Assembly: GCF_003051005.1 (NCBI RefSeq)
Contig: NZ_QAOW01000012.1
Coordinates: 1-64,000, forward strand
Source: Rhodococcus sp. OK519
GTDB taxonomy: Bacteria; Actinomycetota; Actinomycetes; Mycobacteriales; Mycobacteriaceae
Direction: 5' to 3'
DNA length: 64,000 bases
Positions 25,957-34,871 of the stretch are shown piece by piece. A program made the translations under genes and the position numbers. The number at the start of each line of letters is the position of its first letter. The stretch's first letter is position 1. The notes beneath the pieces were generated by a model. The model saw only the letters and a program-made list of their open reading frames with translations, did no database searches and was not told where the DNA came from.

Positions 25957-26904
25957 GTGGCCAGACAAGTGACACAGCCAGATCCGTCCACGGTCCGTTT
26001 CGACGGACCGTGGACCCACCGGGACTTCCACGCCAACGGCATCCGCATCCACGCGGCCGAGGCCGGGCCCTCCCACTCCGACGCCCCACTCGTCGTGCTG
26101 TTGCACGGCTTCGCCGACTTCTGGTGGTCGTGGCGGCACCAGTTGACCGCGCTGGCCGACTCCGGTTTCCGAACCGTCGCGGTCGACCTGCGCGGCTACG
26201 GCGACACCGACACCCCGCCTCGCGGCTACGACGGCTGGACCCTCGCCGGCGACATCGCCGGCCTGATCCGCTCGATGGGGCACACCGATGCGACCCTGAT
26301 CGGTCACGCCGACGGCGGACTGGTCTGCTGGGCGACAGCGCTGCTGCATCCGCGGCTCGTACGGTCCATCGGCCTGGTCAGTTCGCCGCACCCGATGGCC
26401 CTGAAGGAATCAGTGCTGCGGGACCGTCGCCAGCGGGCGGCACTGCTGCCGACGTTCATCCGCCACCAGGTTCCGTGGCGTCCTGAGCGCCATCTCCTGC
26501 GCTCCGAGGGTGCCGAGGTCGAGCGGCTGCTGCGGGCCCGATCCGGACCCGCCTGGGTGCAGTCCGACGAGTTCCCCGAGGTGGTGCGGCGCCTGCGTTC
26601 GGCGATCCGAATCCCGGGCGTCGCGCACTCCGCGCTGGAGTATCAGCGATGGGCGTTCCGCAGCCAGTTCCGCCCCGACGGTCACCGATTCATGACCGCG
26701 ATGGACCACACACTGCGGATTCCCGTCCTGCAGATCCACGGCGATCTCGACCCCTACGTGCTGACCAGTACCGTCGAGCGGTCCATCCGTCACGCACCCG
26801 GGCAGCAGTTGCACTCGATCCCCGGGGTGGGTCACTTCGCGCACCAAGAGGCACCGGACGAGGTGACGGCGCAGTTGCTGCGCTTCGCCCTCGCATCACG
26901 CTGA
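25957..26904 (+). CDS. Alpha/beta hydrolase, epoxide hydrolase-like (EphE/Rv3670-type)
   Basis: 315 residues. The oxyanion motif HGF (LLHGFADFWWSW) is typical of epoxide hydrolases and haloalkane dehalogenases, with the nucleophile aspartate in GHADGG, acid in HGDLDPYV and histidine in GVGHFAHQE. An Asp nucleophile fits an epoxide hydrolase rather than an esterase. Position next to the Holin-X gene and convergent with marP matches M. tuberculosis ephE (Rv3670). The substrate is unknown. It ends 28 bp from the end of marP; no strong terminator was found in that short gap. Confidence 0.85.
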   Translation: MARQVTQPDPSTVRFDGPWTHRDFHANGIRIHAAEAGPSHSDAPLVVLLHGFADFWWSWRHQLTALADSGFRTVAVDLRGYGDTDTPPRGYDGWTLAGDIAGLIRSMGHTDATLIGHADGGLVCWATALLHPRLVRSIGLVSSPHPMALKESVLRDRRQRAALLPTFIRHQVPWRPERHLLRSEGAEVERLLRARSGPAWVQSDEFPEVVRRLRSAIRIPGVAHSALEYQRWAFRSQFRPDGHRFMTAMDHTLRIPVLQIHGDLDPYVLTSTVERSIRHAPGQQLHSIPGVGHFAHQEAPDEVTAQLLRFALASR

Positions 26905-26932
26905 CACCGGTGCGGGACACCTCCCGTCCGGG

Positions 26933-28123
26933 TCAGGCGATGCAGACGCCCGTGCCGACCGCGACGCGGGCCTGCCCCGCCTGCTCGAGCTGGCGGGACA
27001 CCTCGTCCGCGGTGAGGACGAATCCGGTGTCGCTGTCGTCGACGGCGGCACCGAACACGACGCCGAGGACACGCCCCTGCTCGTCGACCAGCGGTCCACC
27101 CGAGTTGCCCTGACGGATCGATCCGCGGACCGTGTACACCTCGCGCTCGACGTTGCCGGAGCGGTAGATGTCGGGGCCGCGCAGATCCAGCACCTCACGG
27201 ATGCGGGCCGCGCTGGCCGTGTACGGGCCACCGCCCGGGTAGCCCAGCACGATCGCGCTGTCACCGGTGCGCGCCTTCTCCGGGGCGAACTGCAGCGCCT
27301 CCGCGTTGAGGCCGGGGACGGCGAGCACCGCGACGTCGACCGCCGGATCGAACACGACGACACTCGCGTCGAGCGGTCCCGCGGCAGTGTCGACGGTGAC
27401 CGACGACGTACCCGCCACGACATGCGCGTTGGTCATGACCCGTTCGCGGCCGACGACGAACCCTGATCCCTCGAGCGCCTTCTGACAGCTCGGCGCCGCC
27501 CCGCGGATCCGCAGGACGCTCGACTGCAGCTGCTGCGCCACCGGGCTCGCGAGGACGCTGGCGTCGGGGGCCTCCACATTCGTGATGGGTGTGCGTCCGA
27601 ACGGACCGATGACGTCGGGCAGGCCGGATGTGTCGAGCAGTGCCGAGAACTCGCTCGGGACCTGACGTAACCAGTCCGGGGCGACGTCGTCGACGGTGTT
27701 GAGCACCTTCGAACCGCGGACCGCGGTTGCCACGTTGGTCTGTGTCGAGGTGGTGAGCGGGATCGCGAGCAGCCACGCCGCGACCAGGACCGCCGTCAAC
27801 TGCAGGCCGGCGCCGACGACACTGTCGACCGAACGCGCGACCGGGCTGTGCATGCCACTCCGCGCGGCCCGGCCCAGCACCATGCCCGCGACCTCGCCGA
27901 TCACGACCAGGACCACGATCAGCGCGATACCGGCGAGCACCCGGGCCCGTCCCTCGTCGACGTGCACCAGCACGTGCGGCGCGATGAGGATGCCCGCGAC
28001 CGCGCCGAGCACGACGCCGAGGAACGCGAGCGCCGACGCGACCGCGCCCTGCCGCCAGCCCGAGGAGGCGGCCAGCAACGCGATCAGGACCACGGCCAGG
28101 TCGATCCATCCGGATCCGCTCAA
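26933..28123 (-). CDS. marP: Membrane-anchored serine protease MarP (acid-resistance protease)
   Basis: 396 residues, almost the same as the 397 of M. tuberculosis MarP (Rv3671c). Four N-terminal membrane helices (about 7-120) anchor a periplasmic chymotrypsin-like protease. The triad is His234 (NAHVV), Asp263 (DVAVLAV) and Ser341 (GNSGGPL). Cys213 and Cys394 match the regulatory disulfide of the known enzyme. In M. tuberculosis it maintains pH homeostasis in acid and activates the peptidoglycan hydrolase RipA. The start is TTG 28123, which overlaps the NUDIX stop by 4 bp (TTGA) and has GGGGGAG just upstream. Confidence 0.95.
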   Translation of the reverse strand: MSGSGWIDLAVVLIALLAASSGWRQGAVASALAFLGVVLGAVAGILIAPHVLVHVDEGRARVLAGIALIVVLVVIGEVAGMVLGRAARSGMHSPVARSVDSVVGAGLQLTAVLVAAWLLAIPLTTSTQTNVATAVRGSKVLNTVDDVAPDWLRQVPSEFSALLDTSGLPDVIGPFGRTPITNVEAPDASVLASPVAQQLQSSVLRIRGAAPSCQKALEGSGFVVGRERVMTNAHVVAGTSSVTVDTAAGPLDASVVVFDPAVDVAVLAVPGLNAEALQFAPEKARTGDSAIVLGYPGGGPYTASAARIREVLDLRGPDIYRSGNVEREVYTVRGSIRQGNSGGPLVDEQGRVLGVVFGAAVDDSDTGFVLTADEVSRQLEQAGQARVAVGTGVCIA

Positions 28124-28902
28124 CGCTCCCCCATCTCCCTTGCCGGGCGGTGCCCGAAGTCGCTGGTGACATCGTTCTCGTCCACGCCGGTGGCAACCCG
28201 GGTGAGCGTGACGTCGAGGTCCCGGATGTCGTGGTGGTCCCACTCGAGTTCCCACCCGGACACCGCGAACAGTCCCGCGAGCACACCGGCGGTGAAGCCC
28301 CACACGAGCATTCCGTCGACCTCGAACGCCGGTCCCTCATAGCCGGCGCGATGCCGGACCTGGAACCGGTTGTCGGGGTCGATCAGGTCGCGCACCGGCA
28401 CCCGGACAACGCGTTCGGCCTCCGCCGCGTCGACCACGCCCACGGGGCTGGGATCGCGCCAGTAGGCGAGAACCGGAGTGACGTCGAACCCGGACGGCGG
28501 GATGAAGATCTCGGGCAGTGTCACGAGCGGCTGCACGCCGCCGCGCTCGAGCCCGGTCTCCTCCTCTGCCTCGCGCAGTGCGGTGTCGACCGGACCGTCG
28601 TCCTCGGGATCGGCGGCGCCGCCGGGGAACGCGACCTGGCCGCTGTGCTGCCGCATCGTCGACGCCCGCTGGGTCAGCAGCACGTCGGCGTCGGCGGGCA
28701 GGCCGCCGACGGCGAGCGGATCGGATTCGAACGATCCACCGAACAGCACCAGCACCGACGCGGGCCGCACGGCTGCGCCCTTGGGCGAGCGCCGGTTCAG
28801 GACCGGATTGACGCGGTTGGGGTCGGCGGGCGGGGTGTGCGTGACCGCGCGCAGCCACTCAGGGGCGGCCGTGGGATTCAGTGGGTGCGACCGGAAGCTC
28901 AT
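28120..28902 (-). CDS. NUDIX hydrolase, NudL/CoA pyrophosphatase-like (Rv3672c-type)
   Basis: 260 residues. The NUDIX box is complete: GGAADPEDDGPVDTALREAE then EETGL, matching G-x5-E-x7-REUxEExGU. The preceding region (PADADVLLTQRASTMRQHSG, then QVAFPGG) resembles the UPF0035/NudL group that cleaves CoA and related pyrophosphates. The C-terminal part is hydrophobic (LVWGFTAGVLAGLF). It overlaps MarP (4 bp) and the membrane thioredoxin (4 bp), forming the tight unit nth, trx, nudix, marP seen also in M. tuberculosis. The substrate is not proven. Confidence 0.9.
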   Translation of the reverse strand: MSFRSHPLNPTAAPEWLRAVTHTPPADPNRVNPVLNRRSPKGAAVRPASVLVLFGGSFESDPLAVGGLPADADVLLTQRASTMRQHSGQVAFPGGAADPEDDGPVDTALREAEEETGLERGGVQPLVTLPEIFIPPSGFDVTPVLAYWRDPSPVGVVDAAEAERVVRVPVRDLIDPDNRFQVRHRAGYEGPAFEVDGMLVWGFTAGVLAGLFAVSGWELEWDHHDIRDLDVTLTRVATGVDENDVTSDFGHRPAREMGER

Positions 28903-29573
28903 GTGGCGACGCCGAGGTACTGCTCGACGACGTCGGCGATCTCGTCGACGCTGCGGAACGGCTGCGGCAGGATCTTGGCGACCGCGCCGTCGGGGCGGAT
29001 CAACACCGACACCGGCAGCACCGCGGGGGATCCGACGGCGGCCTGCACGCGCGCCGACCCGTCCTGGACGCCGGGCAGGTGGACGTCGTACTCGGCGAGA
29101 CGGGCAAGAGCGTTCGCCTCGTTGGGATCGGTGTGCACCGTCAGTACGGTAACCGCGTCACCCGCCCGATCCGCGTACTGCTGCAGATACGGCAGTTCTT
29201 CCCGGCACGGCCCACACCAGTAGGCCCACAGGTTGAGCAGGACCGGCTTGTCGGCCACCGCGGCCGCGAGGTCGACGCGACTCCCGTCGCCGACGCATTC
29301 GAGCGTGATCCCGCTGAGCACCGACGACTCCGGCGCGGGACCGCCCGGTGCGGGACACGGTTCCAGTGCGGCGTCGGCCCGCGCCGCCGCGAGCGCCTCG
29401 GGAGTGTCCGCGACACGCCGTTCCTGCGACGCCGGACGGTCGGCGCCGGGGTAGGTCCCGACGTCGACGGGTTCGTCGCCTCCGCGCGGCCAGATTGCCA
29501 CGATCAGCCCCACCACCACCACGAGCGCGACCAGGCTCCATCGCGCGCCACTCGACATCCGCATACCGCTCAC
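28899..29573 (-). CDS. Membrane-anchored thioredoxin-like protein (Rv3673c-type)
   Basis: About 224 residues. A single membrane helix ([17 protein letters not shown]) is followed by a thioredoxin fold facing outside, with active site WCGPC in [16 protein letters not shown] and the cis-Pro region VLPVSVLI. It should act in disulfide exchange or cytochrome c-type maturation outside the membrane; a role in keeping the MarP disulfide in order is a fair guess from position. GTG 29573 overlaps the Nth stop by 4 bp (GTGA), so the open frame upstream is not used. It is translationally coupled to nth and the NUDIX gene. Confidence 0.88.
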   Translation of the reverse strand: MSGMRMSSGARWSLVALVVVVGLIVAIWPRGGDEPVDVGTYPGADRPASQERRVADTPEALAAARADAALEPCPAPGGPAPESSVLSGITLECVGDGSRVDLAAAVADKPVLLNLWAYWCGPCREELPYLQQYADRAGDAVTVLTVHTDPNEANALARLAEYDVHLPGVQDGSARVQAAVGSPAVLPVSVLIRPDGAVAKILPQPFRSVDEIADVVEQYLGVAT

Positions 29574-30343
29574 ATACCTGCCAGTTCGAGAAGATGCTCG
29601 GTCTCGGGCCCCTTCACGAGGGCGGCCGCCGCGACCTTGTCCGTGGGCCCGGTGCCGTACGACGGGCAGTCCTTCGCGAGCACGCACACCCCGCACGCGG
29701 GCTTGCGGGCATGACACACCCGTCGGCCGTGGAAGATCACGCGGTGCGACAGGTCGGTCCATTCCTTGCGCTCGATGAGCTCACCGATCGCATGCTCGAC
29801 CTTGACGGGGTCGGTCTCCTCGGTCCACTTCCACCGCCGGACGAGCCGTCCGAAATGGGTATCGACTGTGATTCCCGGCACGCCGAACGCGTTACCGAGG
29901 ACGACGTTGGCCGTCTTGCGACCGACACCCGGCAACGTCACGAGGTCCTTCAGTTTGTTCGGCACCTCGCCGTCGTAGCGCTCGAGCAGTGCCTGCCCGA
30001 GACCGATGATCGAGTTCGCCTTGTTGCGGTAGAAACCGGTCGACCTGATGTACTCCTCGAGCTCCACGCGGTCGGCCTCGGCGTAGGCGCGGGCGTCGCG
30101 ATAGCGGGCGAACAGTGCGGGAGTTACCTGGTTGACGCGCACATCCGTGCATTGCGCCGACAGGATGGTCGCGACGGTCAGTTCGAGCGGTGTGGTGAAG
30201 TCCAGCTCGCAGTAGACGTGGGGAAACGCGTCCTTCAGGCGGCGGTTCATGCGCCGGGCCCGGCGCACCAGCGCCAGTCGGGACTCACCCCCCGTGGCGG
30301 GTTCTACGTCCGGTTTCGGGCCGCCGGCTGAGGTCGCATGCAC
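29570..30343 (-). CDS. nth: Endonuclease III (DNA glycosylase/AP lyase)
   Basis: About 257 residues. Helix-hairpin-helix [18 protein letters not shown] with the catalytic Lys in the preceding core, catalytic Asp in [11 protein letters not shown], and a C-terminal 4Fe-4S cluster C-x6-C-x2-C-x5-C ([17 protein letters not shown]). It excises oxidised pyrimidines and cuts abasic sites. Very close to M. tuberculosis Rv3674c in length and motifs. I choose GTG 30343 ([11 protein letters not shown]) because protein-like sequence begins there; no strong ribosome site is seen, and the frame stays open upstream. Confidence 0.95.
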   Translation of the reverse strand: MHATSAGGPKPDVEPATGGESRLALVRRARRMNRRLKDAFPHVYCELDFTTPLELTVATILSAQCTDVRVNQVTPALFARYRDARAYAEADRVELEEYIRSTGFYRNKANSIIGLGQALLERYDGEVPNKLKDLVTLPGVGRKTANVVLGNAFGVPGITVDTHFGRLVRRWKWTEETDPVKVEHAIGELIERKEWTDLSHRVIFHGRRVCHARKPACGVCVLAKDCPSYGTGPTDKVAAAALVKGPETEHLLELAGM

Positions 30344-30425
30344 CCCGACAACTCTACGGACTCGGCGTCCGATCGGATTCCGGACCGTGTCGCTTCTGAG
30401 ACCTTCGTTGTGTTTACTTCCGGTT

Positions 30426-30680
30426 ATGCAAGGTCTGGCTGTGGTGCTGTTTCCTGTGCTGCTGATGCTGTTCGCACTGGCCATGGAGCGCGTCGAGTTC
30501 CGTCTCCGCCGACTCACTGTCCGCGAGCAGGAGGTCGAGGAGTTCCTCGACCAGGCGAGCCAGTCGGAAGTCGCGACACTCGCCTCCGACGGCTTCCCGC
30601 ACGCACTGGCCCGTTTCAACCGGCGTCGGCGGCGCAGCCACGACGGCGACGAGGACATCCCCGCGCGGCGCGCCAGCTGA
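30426..30680 (+). CDS. Small membrane protein (Rv3675-type)
   Basis: 84 residues. One N-terminal membrane helix ([20 protein letters not shown]), then a charged, helix-rich tail ([20 protein letters not shown]) ending in Arg-rich [11 protein letters not shown]. No catalytic motif. The place between nth and crp matches M. tuberculosis Rv3675. It is divergent from nth with a 82-bp gap. Function is unknown. Confidence 0.7.
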   Translation: MQGLAVVLFPVLLMLFALAMERVEFRLRRLTVREQEVEEFLDQASQSEVATLASDGFPHALARFNRRRRRSHDGDEDIPARRAS

Positions 30681-30844
30681 CGCACGGCGACCGCGCCGCG
30701 TCCACACCCCACCGACGGTAGGTTTTCGCTCCCGCGGGGTATCCGCGGTCTTGTGACCGAAACCAACGCTCCACCGATCGCCACGCATGGCCACTGGGTG
30801 CTCGCGCGGCTGAGTTCTCGACGCCCGTCCCGAGAGACGGCGTC

Positions 30845-31882
30845 GTGATCGTCGGTGTGGTCGCCGATCCCGGCTTCTCGACGCACCTGGCGCAGATCCT
30901 CACCGCTCGTCTGCCCGAACTGCTGCGCGCGTGCTCGACCGACCGACCCGCCGAGATCGAGGTCGAGATGATCGCGCTCCCTCTCCCACCGGCCCGCGAC
31001 GGCTCACCCGCACTGGACGAGTGGTGGGACGTCCTGCACCACCGCTTCGACCTGGTGCTCGTCGTCTCGGAGATGCCGCGAAGACTGTCTTCCCGATCCG
31101 TTGTGGCGGAGGTCTTCCGCGACAGGATGTGCGTGTTCTACACGCCGTCGTTCGGAGTTCTCGGCACGGCCCGCCGGCTGCTACGCACCGCCGCAGACAT
31201 GCTGCCGTGTCTCATCGGAACCGGATCGTCGATGCCGACCCCAGCAGGAACGCGCTGGACCAACGCCGAAGACGGGGTCAGAAGTCTCCTGTCGACCTCC
31301 CCACTCGGCCGGGTCCGACTGGTTGCCGGGATGGTGCGGGGCAACCGCCCTTGGCGTCTCATCCCGGCGCTGTCGGGGGCCTTCGGCGCCGCGAGCGCAG
31401 CGTCCGCGTTCGGCGTCTTCTACGCGAGCATCTGGCAGATGGCGGCATCGATGACAGTCGCCCGACTGACGCTGGTGACGCTGGCCGTCCTGATGGCCAT
31501 CAGCACCTGGCTGATCGTGCCCAACGGACTGTGGGAGCGACCGAATTTTCGGAGCACCCGAGCGGACCGAGTGCTGTACAACTCCGCCACCCTCGGCACC
31601 GTCGTGGCGGGGGCGATCTGCATGTACGGGCTACTTCTCCTCGCGGTGCTGCTCGCGGCCGTCGTCGTGGTGCCCGACGATTATCTTGCGGAGCAGCTCG
31701 GCGCGCCCGCGACCCTCGCGACCTACGTCAAGCTCGCATGGCTCGCCGCCTCGCTGGGGATTGCGGCGGGCGCGGTCGGATCCACGACCTCGGACCGCAC
31801 CGAGATCCTCCGCGCCACCTACGGACGCAGGGAGGTCGAGCGACGACAGGACGCCGATCGAGAAAAAGATGCAGAGCCATGA
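30845..31882 (+). CDS. Uncharacterised protein with soluble N-terminal half and C-terminal membrane helices
   Basis: 345 residues. Residues 1-170 are soluble with Rossmann-like alternation ([35 protein letters not shown]). About four membrane helices follow ([73 protein letters not shown]). I recognise no family with certainty. GTG 30845 has GAGAGACGG about ten bases before. M. tuberculosis has nothing between Rv3675 and crp, so this is an insertion relative to that locus, though codon use looks native. Not close to any neighbour in operon terms. Confidence 0.6.
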   Translation: MIVGVVADPGFSTHLAQILTARLPELLRACSTDRPAEIEVEMIALPLPPARDGSPALDEWWDVLHHRFDLVLVVSEMPRRLSSRSVVAEVFRDRMCVFYTPSFGVLGTARRLLRTAADMLPCLIGTGSSMPTPAGTRWTNAEDGVRSLLSTSPLGRVRLVAGMVRGNRPWRLIPALSGAFGAASAASAFGVFYASIWQMAASMTVARLTLVTLAVLMAISTWLIVPNGLWERPNFRSTRADRVLYNSATLGTVVAGAICMYGLLLLAVLLAAVVVVPDDYLAEQLGAPATLATYVKLAWLAASLGIAAGAVGSTTSDRTEILRATYGRREVERRQDADREKDAEP

Positions 31883-31978
31883 CGACGTCCGAGAGCCCCC
31901 GTAGGCTCGGTCTGGAGACTCTCGCCGGGTCCGTCGACACGACATCGACACGAACTCGCAGAACTCACTGTGGTGTCC

Positions 31979-31990
31979 GTGACTCGTCAC
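31979..31990. promoter_or_regulatory. Inverted repeat at crp promoter
   Basis: GTGAC-TC-GTCAC is a perfect dyad ahead of a -10-like TAGACT at 32005-32010. It resembles half of a Crp/GlxR target (GTGA...TCAC), but with a 4-base instead of a 6-base spacer between the GTGA and TCAC words. It would overlap the -35 region. Autoregulation is known for GlxR in corynebacteria, but this site is a guess. Confidence 0.35.
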
Positions 31991-32091
31991 ACAGGCGCGG
32001 CAAGTAGACTTTGTTTGCGTACTCGTTGCATGAGACCCCCGTCATGTGCAGCAATTTGCATCGATGAACAGTTTTTCCCAAAGGAGCGCAC

Positions 32092-32766
32092 GTGGACGAG
32101 GTCCTGGCCAGAGCCGGCATCTTCCAAGGAGTCGAGCCCTCGGCGGTGGCTGCGCTGGTCAAGCAGCTGCAGCCCGTCGATTTCCCGCGCGGGCACGTCA
32201 TCTTCAACGAGGGTGAGCCGGGCGACCGTCTCTACATCATCGTGTCCGGCAAGGTGAAGCTCGGCCGCCGCTCCCCGGACGGACGCGAAAACCTGCTGAC
32301 CATCATGGGCCCGTCCGACATGTTCGGCGAGCTGTCCATCTTCGACCCGGGTCCGCGTACCTCCACCGCGACCACGGTCACCGAGGTGCGCGCGGTGCAG
32401 ATGGACCGCGACGCCCTCAAGTCGTGGATCGACCAGCGCCCGGAGATCGCGGAGCAGCTGCTGCGCGTGCTGGCCCGTCGCCTGCGCCGCACCAACAACA
32501 ACCTCGCAGACCTCATCTTCACCGACGTTCCCGGTCGTGTCGCGAAGGCGCTGCTGCAGCTCGCGCAGCGCTTCGGCACCCAGGAGGCCGGCTCGCTCCG
32601 CGTGACGCACGACCTCACGCAGGAAGAGATCGCGCAGCTCGTCGGCGCGTCCCGCGAGACCGTCAACAAGGCGCTGGCCGACTTCGCGCACCGCGGCTGG
32701 CTGCGCCTCGAGGGCAAGAGCGTACTGATCTCCGACTCGGAGCGTCTGGCGCGTCGCGCTCGCTGA
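32092..32766 (+). CDS. crp: Crp/Fnr-family transcriptional regulator (GlxR/Crp, Rv3676-type)
   Basis: 224 residues, the size of M. tuberculosis Crp and C. glutamicum GlxR. A cyclic-nucleotide-binding beta barrel ([20 protein letters not shown], then [17 protein letters not shown] with the phosphate-binding Arg and Ser/Thr) is joined by a long dimer helix to a winged HTH ([20 protein letters not shown]). It responds to cAMP and is a global regulator of carbon metabolism. Start GTG 32092, with AAGGAG at 32081-32086. A good hairpin terminator follows at 32795. This is the left edge of the inserted kynurenine cluster. Confidence 0.95.
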   Translation: MDEVLARAGIFQGVEPSAVAALVKQLQPVDFPRGHVIFNEGEPGDRLYIIVSGKVKLGRRSPDGRENLLTIMGPSDMFGELSIFDPGPRTSTATTVTEVRAVQMDRDALKSWIDQRPEIAEQLLRVLARRLRRTNNNLADLIFTDVPGRVAKALLQLAQRFGTQEAGSLRVTHDLTQEEIAQLVGASRETVNKALADFAHRGWLRLEGKSVLISDSERLARRAR

Positions 32767-32794
32767 TCGCCTCCGGCGGCAGCACCGAACGACT

Positions 32795-32832
32795 CGAAGC
32801 CGTCCGATCCCCTCCGGGATCGGACGGCTTCG
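32795..32832 (+). terminator. Hairpin terminator after crp
   Basis: Perfect 17-base arms (CGAAGCCGTCCGATCCC at 32795-32811 and its complement at 32816-32832) around a 4-base loop, followed by TCGTTG. Placed 29 bp after the crp stop. Confidence 0.85.
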
Positions 32833-32852
32833 TCGTTGATCGAACGATCCGA

Positions 32853-32869
32853 TATGCCAATAAAGGTAT
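32853..32869 (+). promoter_or_regulatory. Putative LysR operator in front of the arylformamidase gene
   Basis: TATGCCAATAAAGGTAT contains the dyad ATGCC/GGTAT. The same 17-base motif, 15 of 17 identical, lies on the minus strand at 40712-40728 upstream of the semialdehyde dehydrogenase. Both copies end exactly 57 bases before their start codon (32927 and 40655). The only regulator inside the cluster is the LysR at 33882. Confidence 0.7.
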
Positions 32870-32926
32870 ATCTCAACTCGAATTTCGCATTCGACAGGCA
32901 TTCGGTGCGCCCCAGAGGATGGGACG

Positions 32927-33784
32927 GTGACCGACGCGCAGATCGACGCGGACTACAACGTCCGCAACACCATCTCCCCCGAACTGTTCGACGCGACCAT
33001 CGAGGAGTACCGGCGGCGTTCACGGGAGGCCGTCGACGGCCTCGACGGTTTCGCCGATCTGCGATACGACCCGGACAGCATCGAGTGCCTCGACGTCTGG
33101 GGAACCGGGAGCGGCCTACGACCGGCCTTCGTGGCGATCCACGGCGGCTACTGGCGAGCGCTGTCCCGACATCACACCGCGTTCATGGCGCGCATGCTCG
33201 ACGCCGCGGGCATCGCCACAGTCTCGGTCGACTACGGCCTCGCGCCCGACACTCCCCTCGAGGAGATCGTCCGGCAGGTGCGGGCGGCGGTCGCGTGGGT
33301 GTACCACCACGGTGCCGATCATGGCCTCGACCCGAATCGGATCGTCGTGGGCGGCAGTTCCGCCGGCGGCCATCTCACTGCCACGACGATGGTGCCCGGC
33401 TGGCAGGGCCCGCTCGACCTCCCGGACGACGTGGTGCGGGCGGCGATGCCGATCAGCGGACTGTTCGACATCCGCCCGCTCGTGAACTCGTTCGCCAACG
33501 AGTGGTTGGGCCTCGACGACACGCGTGCGAGCGCGCTGAGCCCGATGCTGCAGGCGGACCGCGTGGGTCCGCGTGCCGTGGTCGCGGTCGCAGAGCACGA
33601 CGGCGTCGGGTTCCTCGAACAGAGCCGAATGTTCCACGACGCGTGGGCGCGTCGCTCGGAGAGCGAACTGCTGATGATCCCGGGCCGCAATCACTACGAC
33701 GTCTTCCTCGATCTCGCCGATCCGGACACGGCGCTGAGTCGCGCGCTGCTCGGTCTGTTCGCCGACCTCGGACGCACATCCTGA
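32927..33784 (+). CDS. Arylformamidase-like alpha/beta hydrolase (kynurenine formamidase candidate)
   Basis: 285 residues. The oxyanion motif HGGYW at about 72-76 is characteristic of eukaryotic-type arylformamidases; the nucleophile is Ser145 in GGSSAGG, with the acid near AEHDGVG and the histidine in PGRNHYDV. It should hydrolyse N-formylkynurenine (or N-formylanthranilate) to formate and the free amine. GTG 32927 has GAGGA about ten bases upstream. It is followed by a LysR gene on the same strand, and faces the ACMSD/HAO group. Known relatives in this fold hydrolyse other amides and esters, so the substrate is inferred from context. Confidence 0.75.
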   Translation: MTDAQIDADYNVRNTISPELFDATIEEYRRRSREAVDGLDGFADLRYDPDSIECLDVWGTGSGLRPAFVAIHGGYWRALSRHHTAFMARMLDAAGIATVSVDYGLAPDTPLEEIVRQVRAAVAWVYHHGADHGLDPNRIVVGGSSAGGHLTATTMVPGWQGPLDLPDDVVRAAMPISGLFDIRPLVNSFANEWLGLDDTRASALSPMLQADRVGPRAVVAVAEHDGVGFLEQSRMFHDAWARRSESELLMIPGRNHYDVFLDLADPDTALSRALLGLFADLGRTS

Positions 33785-33881
33785 CGGGCTCGAAAGCTGC
33801 TTCACCGCAGTACGGTTGCGCTTCGCAACCACCTATTCGCTGACGGTATACGCGGGTCACGGACGTCGCTAGGATTCCTCC

Positions 33882-34814
33882 ATGGACATGCCCAAACTGC
33901 TGGACGGGCGCCTCAAGCTCCGCCACCTGCTCCTCGTCGACGCACTGACCAGTCAGGGCAGCGTCGTCGCGGCGGCCGCAGCCCTGCATGTCACACAGCC
34001 GGTCGCGACGCGCAGCCTGCACGACATCGAGTCGATTCTCGGTGTCTCCCTGTATGACCGGGGCCCGCGTGGAATCACCCCGACGATCTTCGGTGAGGCG
34101 TTCACTGTCCACGCCCGAGCGGTGATCGCACAGCTCACCCAGGCGGGACGGCACGTCGTCGAACTCGCGGACGCCGATCGCGGAACCGTCGTCGTAGGAA
34201 CGCATCTCGCCGGCTCGAACGTCCTGCTGCCCGGGGCCATCGCCAGACTCAAGTCCGAGCGACCGCTGCTCACCGTCGTGGTGCGGGAGGGCACGCCGGA
34301 AATGCTGCTCACCGAACTGCAGTCGGGACGAATCGATCTCATCGTCGGCCGCCTCACTTCGCCCACCGACGAGATGGCCGTGCGACGCACGCTGTACGCC
34401 GAGTCGGTGGAACTCGTGACGCGGCGCGGCCATCCCCTCGCGGGCCGACCGAGTGTGCAGTTGAGCGACCTCACCGAGTATCCGTGGATCCTGCCCGGCG
34501 TCGAGACTGCGCTGCGCCGGGAGTTGGAGGAGTTCTTCGCCCGCAACAGCCTGTCCCTGCCGGAGAACCGGGTGGAGGCGACGTCGTTCCTGACGGTGCG
34601 CCAACTCCTGCTCGAGACCGACATGGTGGCCGTGCTGCCCAGCCTCATCCCCCGCGACGACGCCCGGCTCACCACGCTGCCGGTCACTTTGGATCCGATC
34701 GGCCACAGCGTCGGAATCACGCTGTCGGCGGGACGGACGCTGAGCCCGTCTGCCTCGGCGCTGGTGGACTTTCTCGCCGAGTTCGCGGCCGAGATCGCGC
34801 CCGACCGCACCTGA
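33882..34814 (+). CDS. LysR-family transcriptional regulator
   Basis: 310 residues. N-terminal winged HTH (LKLRHLLLVDALTSQGSVVA, then ALHVTQPVATRSLHDIE) and a periplasmic-binding-like effector domain (TVVVGTHLAGSNVLLPGAIA, ELQSGRIDLIVGRL, GHPLAGRP). It is in the middle of the kynurenine cluster, pointing away from arylformamidase in the same direction and convergent with the MFS gene. The shared dyads at 32853 and 40712 are its likely targets. A weaker related sequence, TATTCGCTGACGGTAT, is at about 33832-33847 upstream of this gene. ATG 33882 or ATG 33888 may be the true start. Confidence 0.9.
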   Translation: MDMPKLLDGRLKLRHLLLVDALTSQGSVVAAAAALHVTQPVATRSLHDIESILGVSLYDRGPRGITPTIFGEAFTVHARAVIAQLTQAGRHVVELADADRGTVVVGTHLAGSNVLLPGAIARLKSERPLLTVVVREGTPEMLLTELQSGRIDLIVGRLTSPTDEMAVRRTLYAESVELVTRRGHPLAGRPSVQLSDLTEYPWILPGVETALRRELEEFFARNSLSLPENRVEATSFLTVRQLLLETDMVAVLPSLIPRDDARLTTLPVTLDPIGHSVGITLSAGRTLSPSASALVDFLAEFAAEIAPDRT

Positions 34815-34822
34815 CCAAAGAC

Positions 34823-34860
34823 GAGCGGGAGCCGTCCACCATGGTGGACGGCTCCCGCTC
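34823..34860. terminator. Bidirectional hairpin terminator between LysR and MFS genes
   Basis: An almost loop-free perfect palindrome: 18-base arms (GAGCGGGAGCCGTCCACC at 34823-34840 and its complement at 34843-34860) around AT. It lies between the convergent LysR and transporter stop codons and should end both transcripts. Confidence 0.88.
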
Positions 34861-34871
34861 CCCCGACAAGA

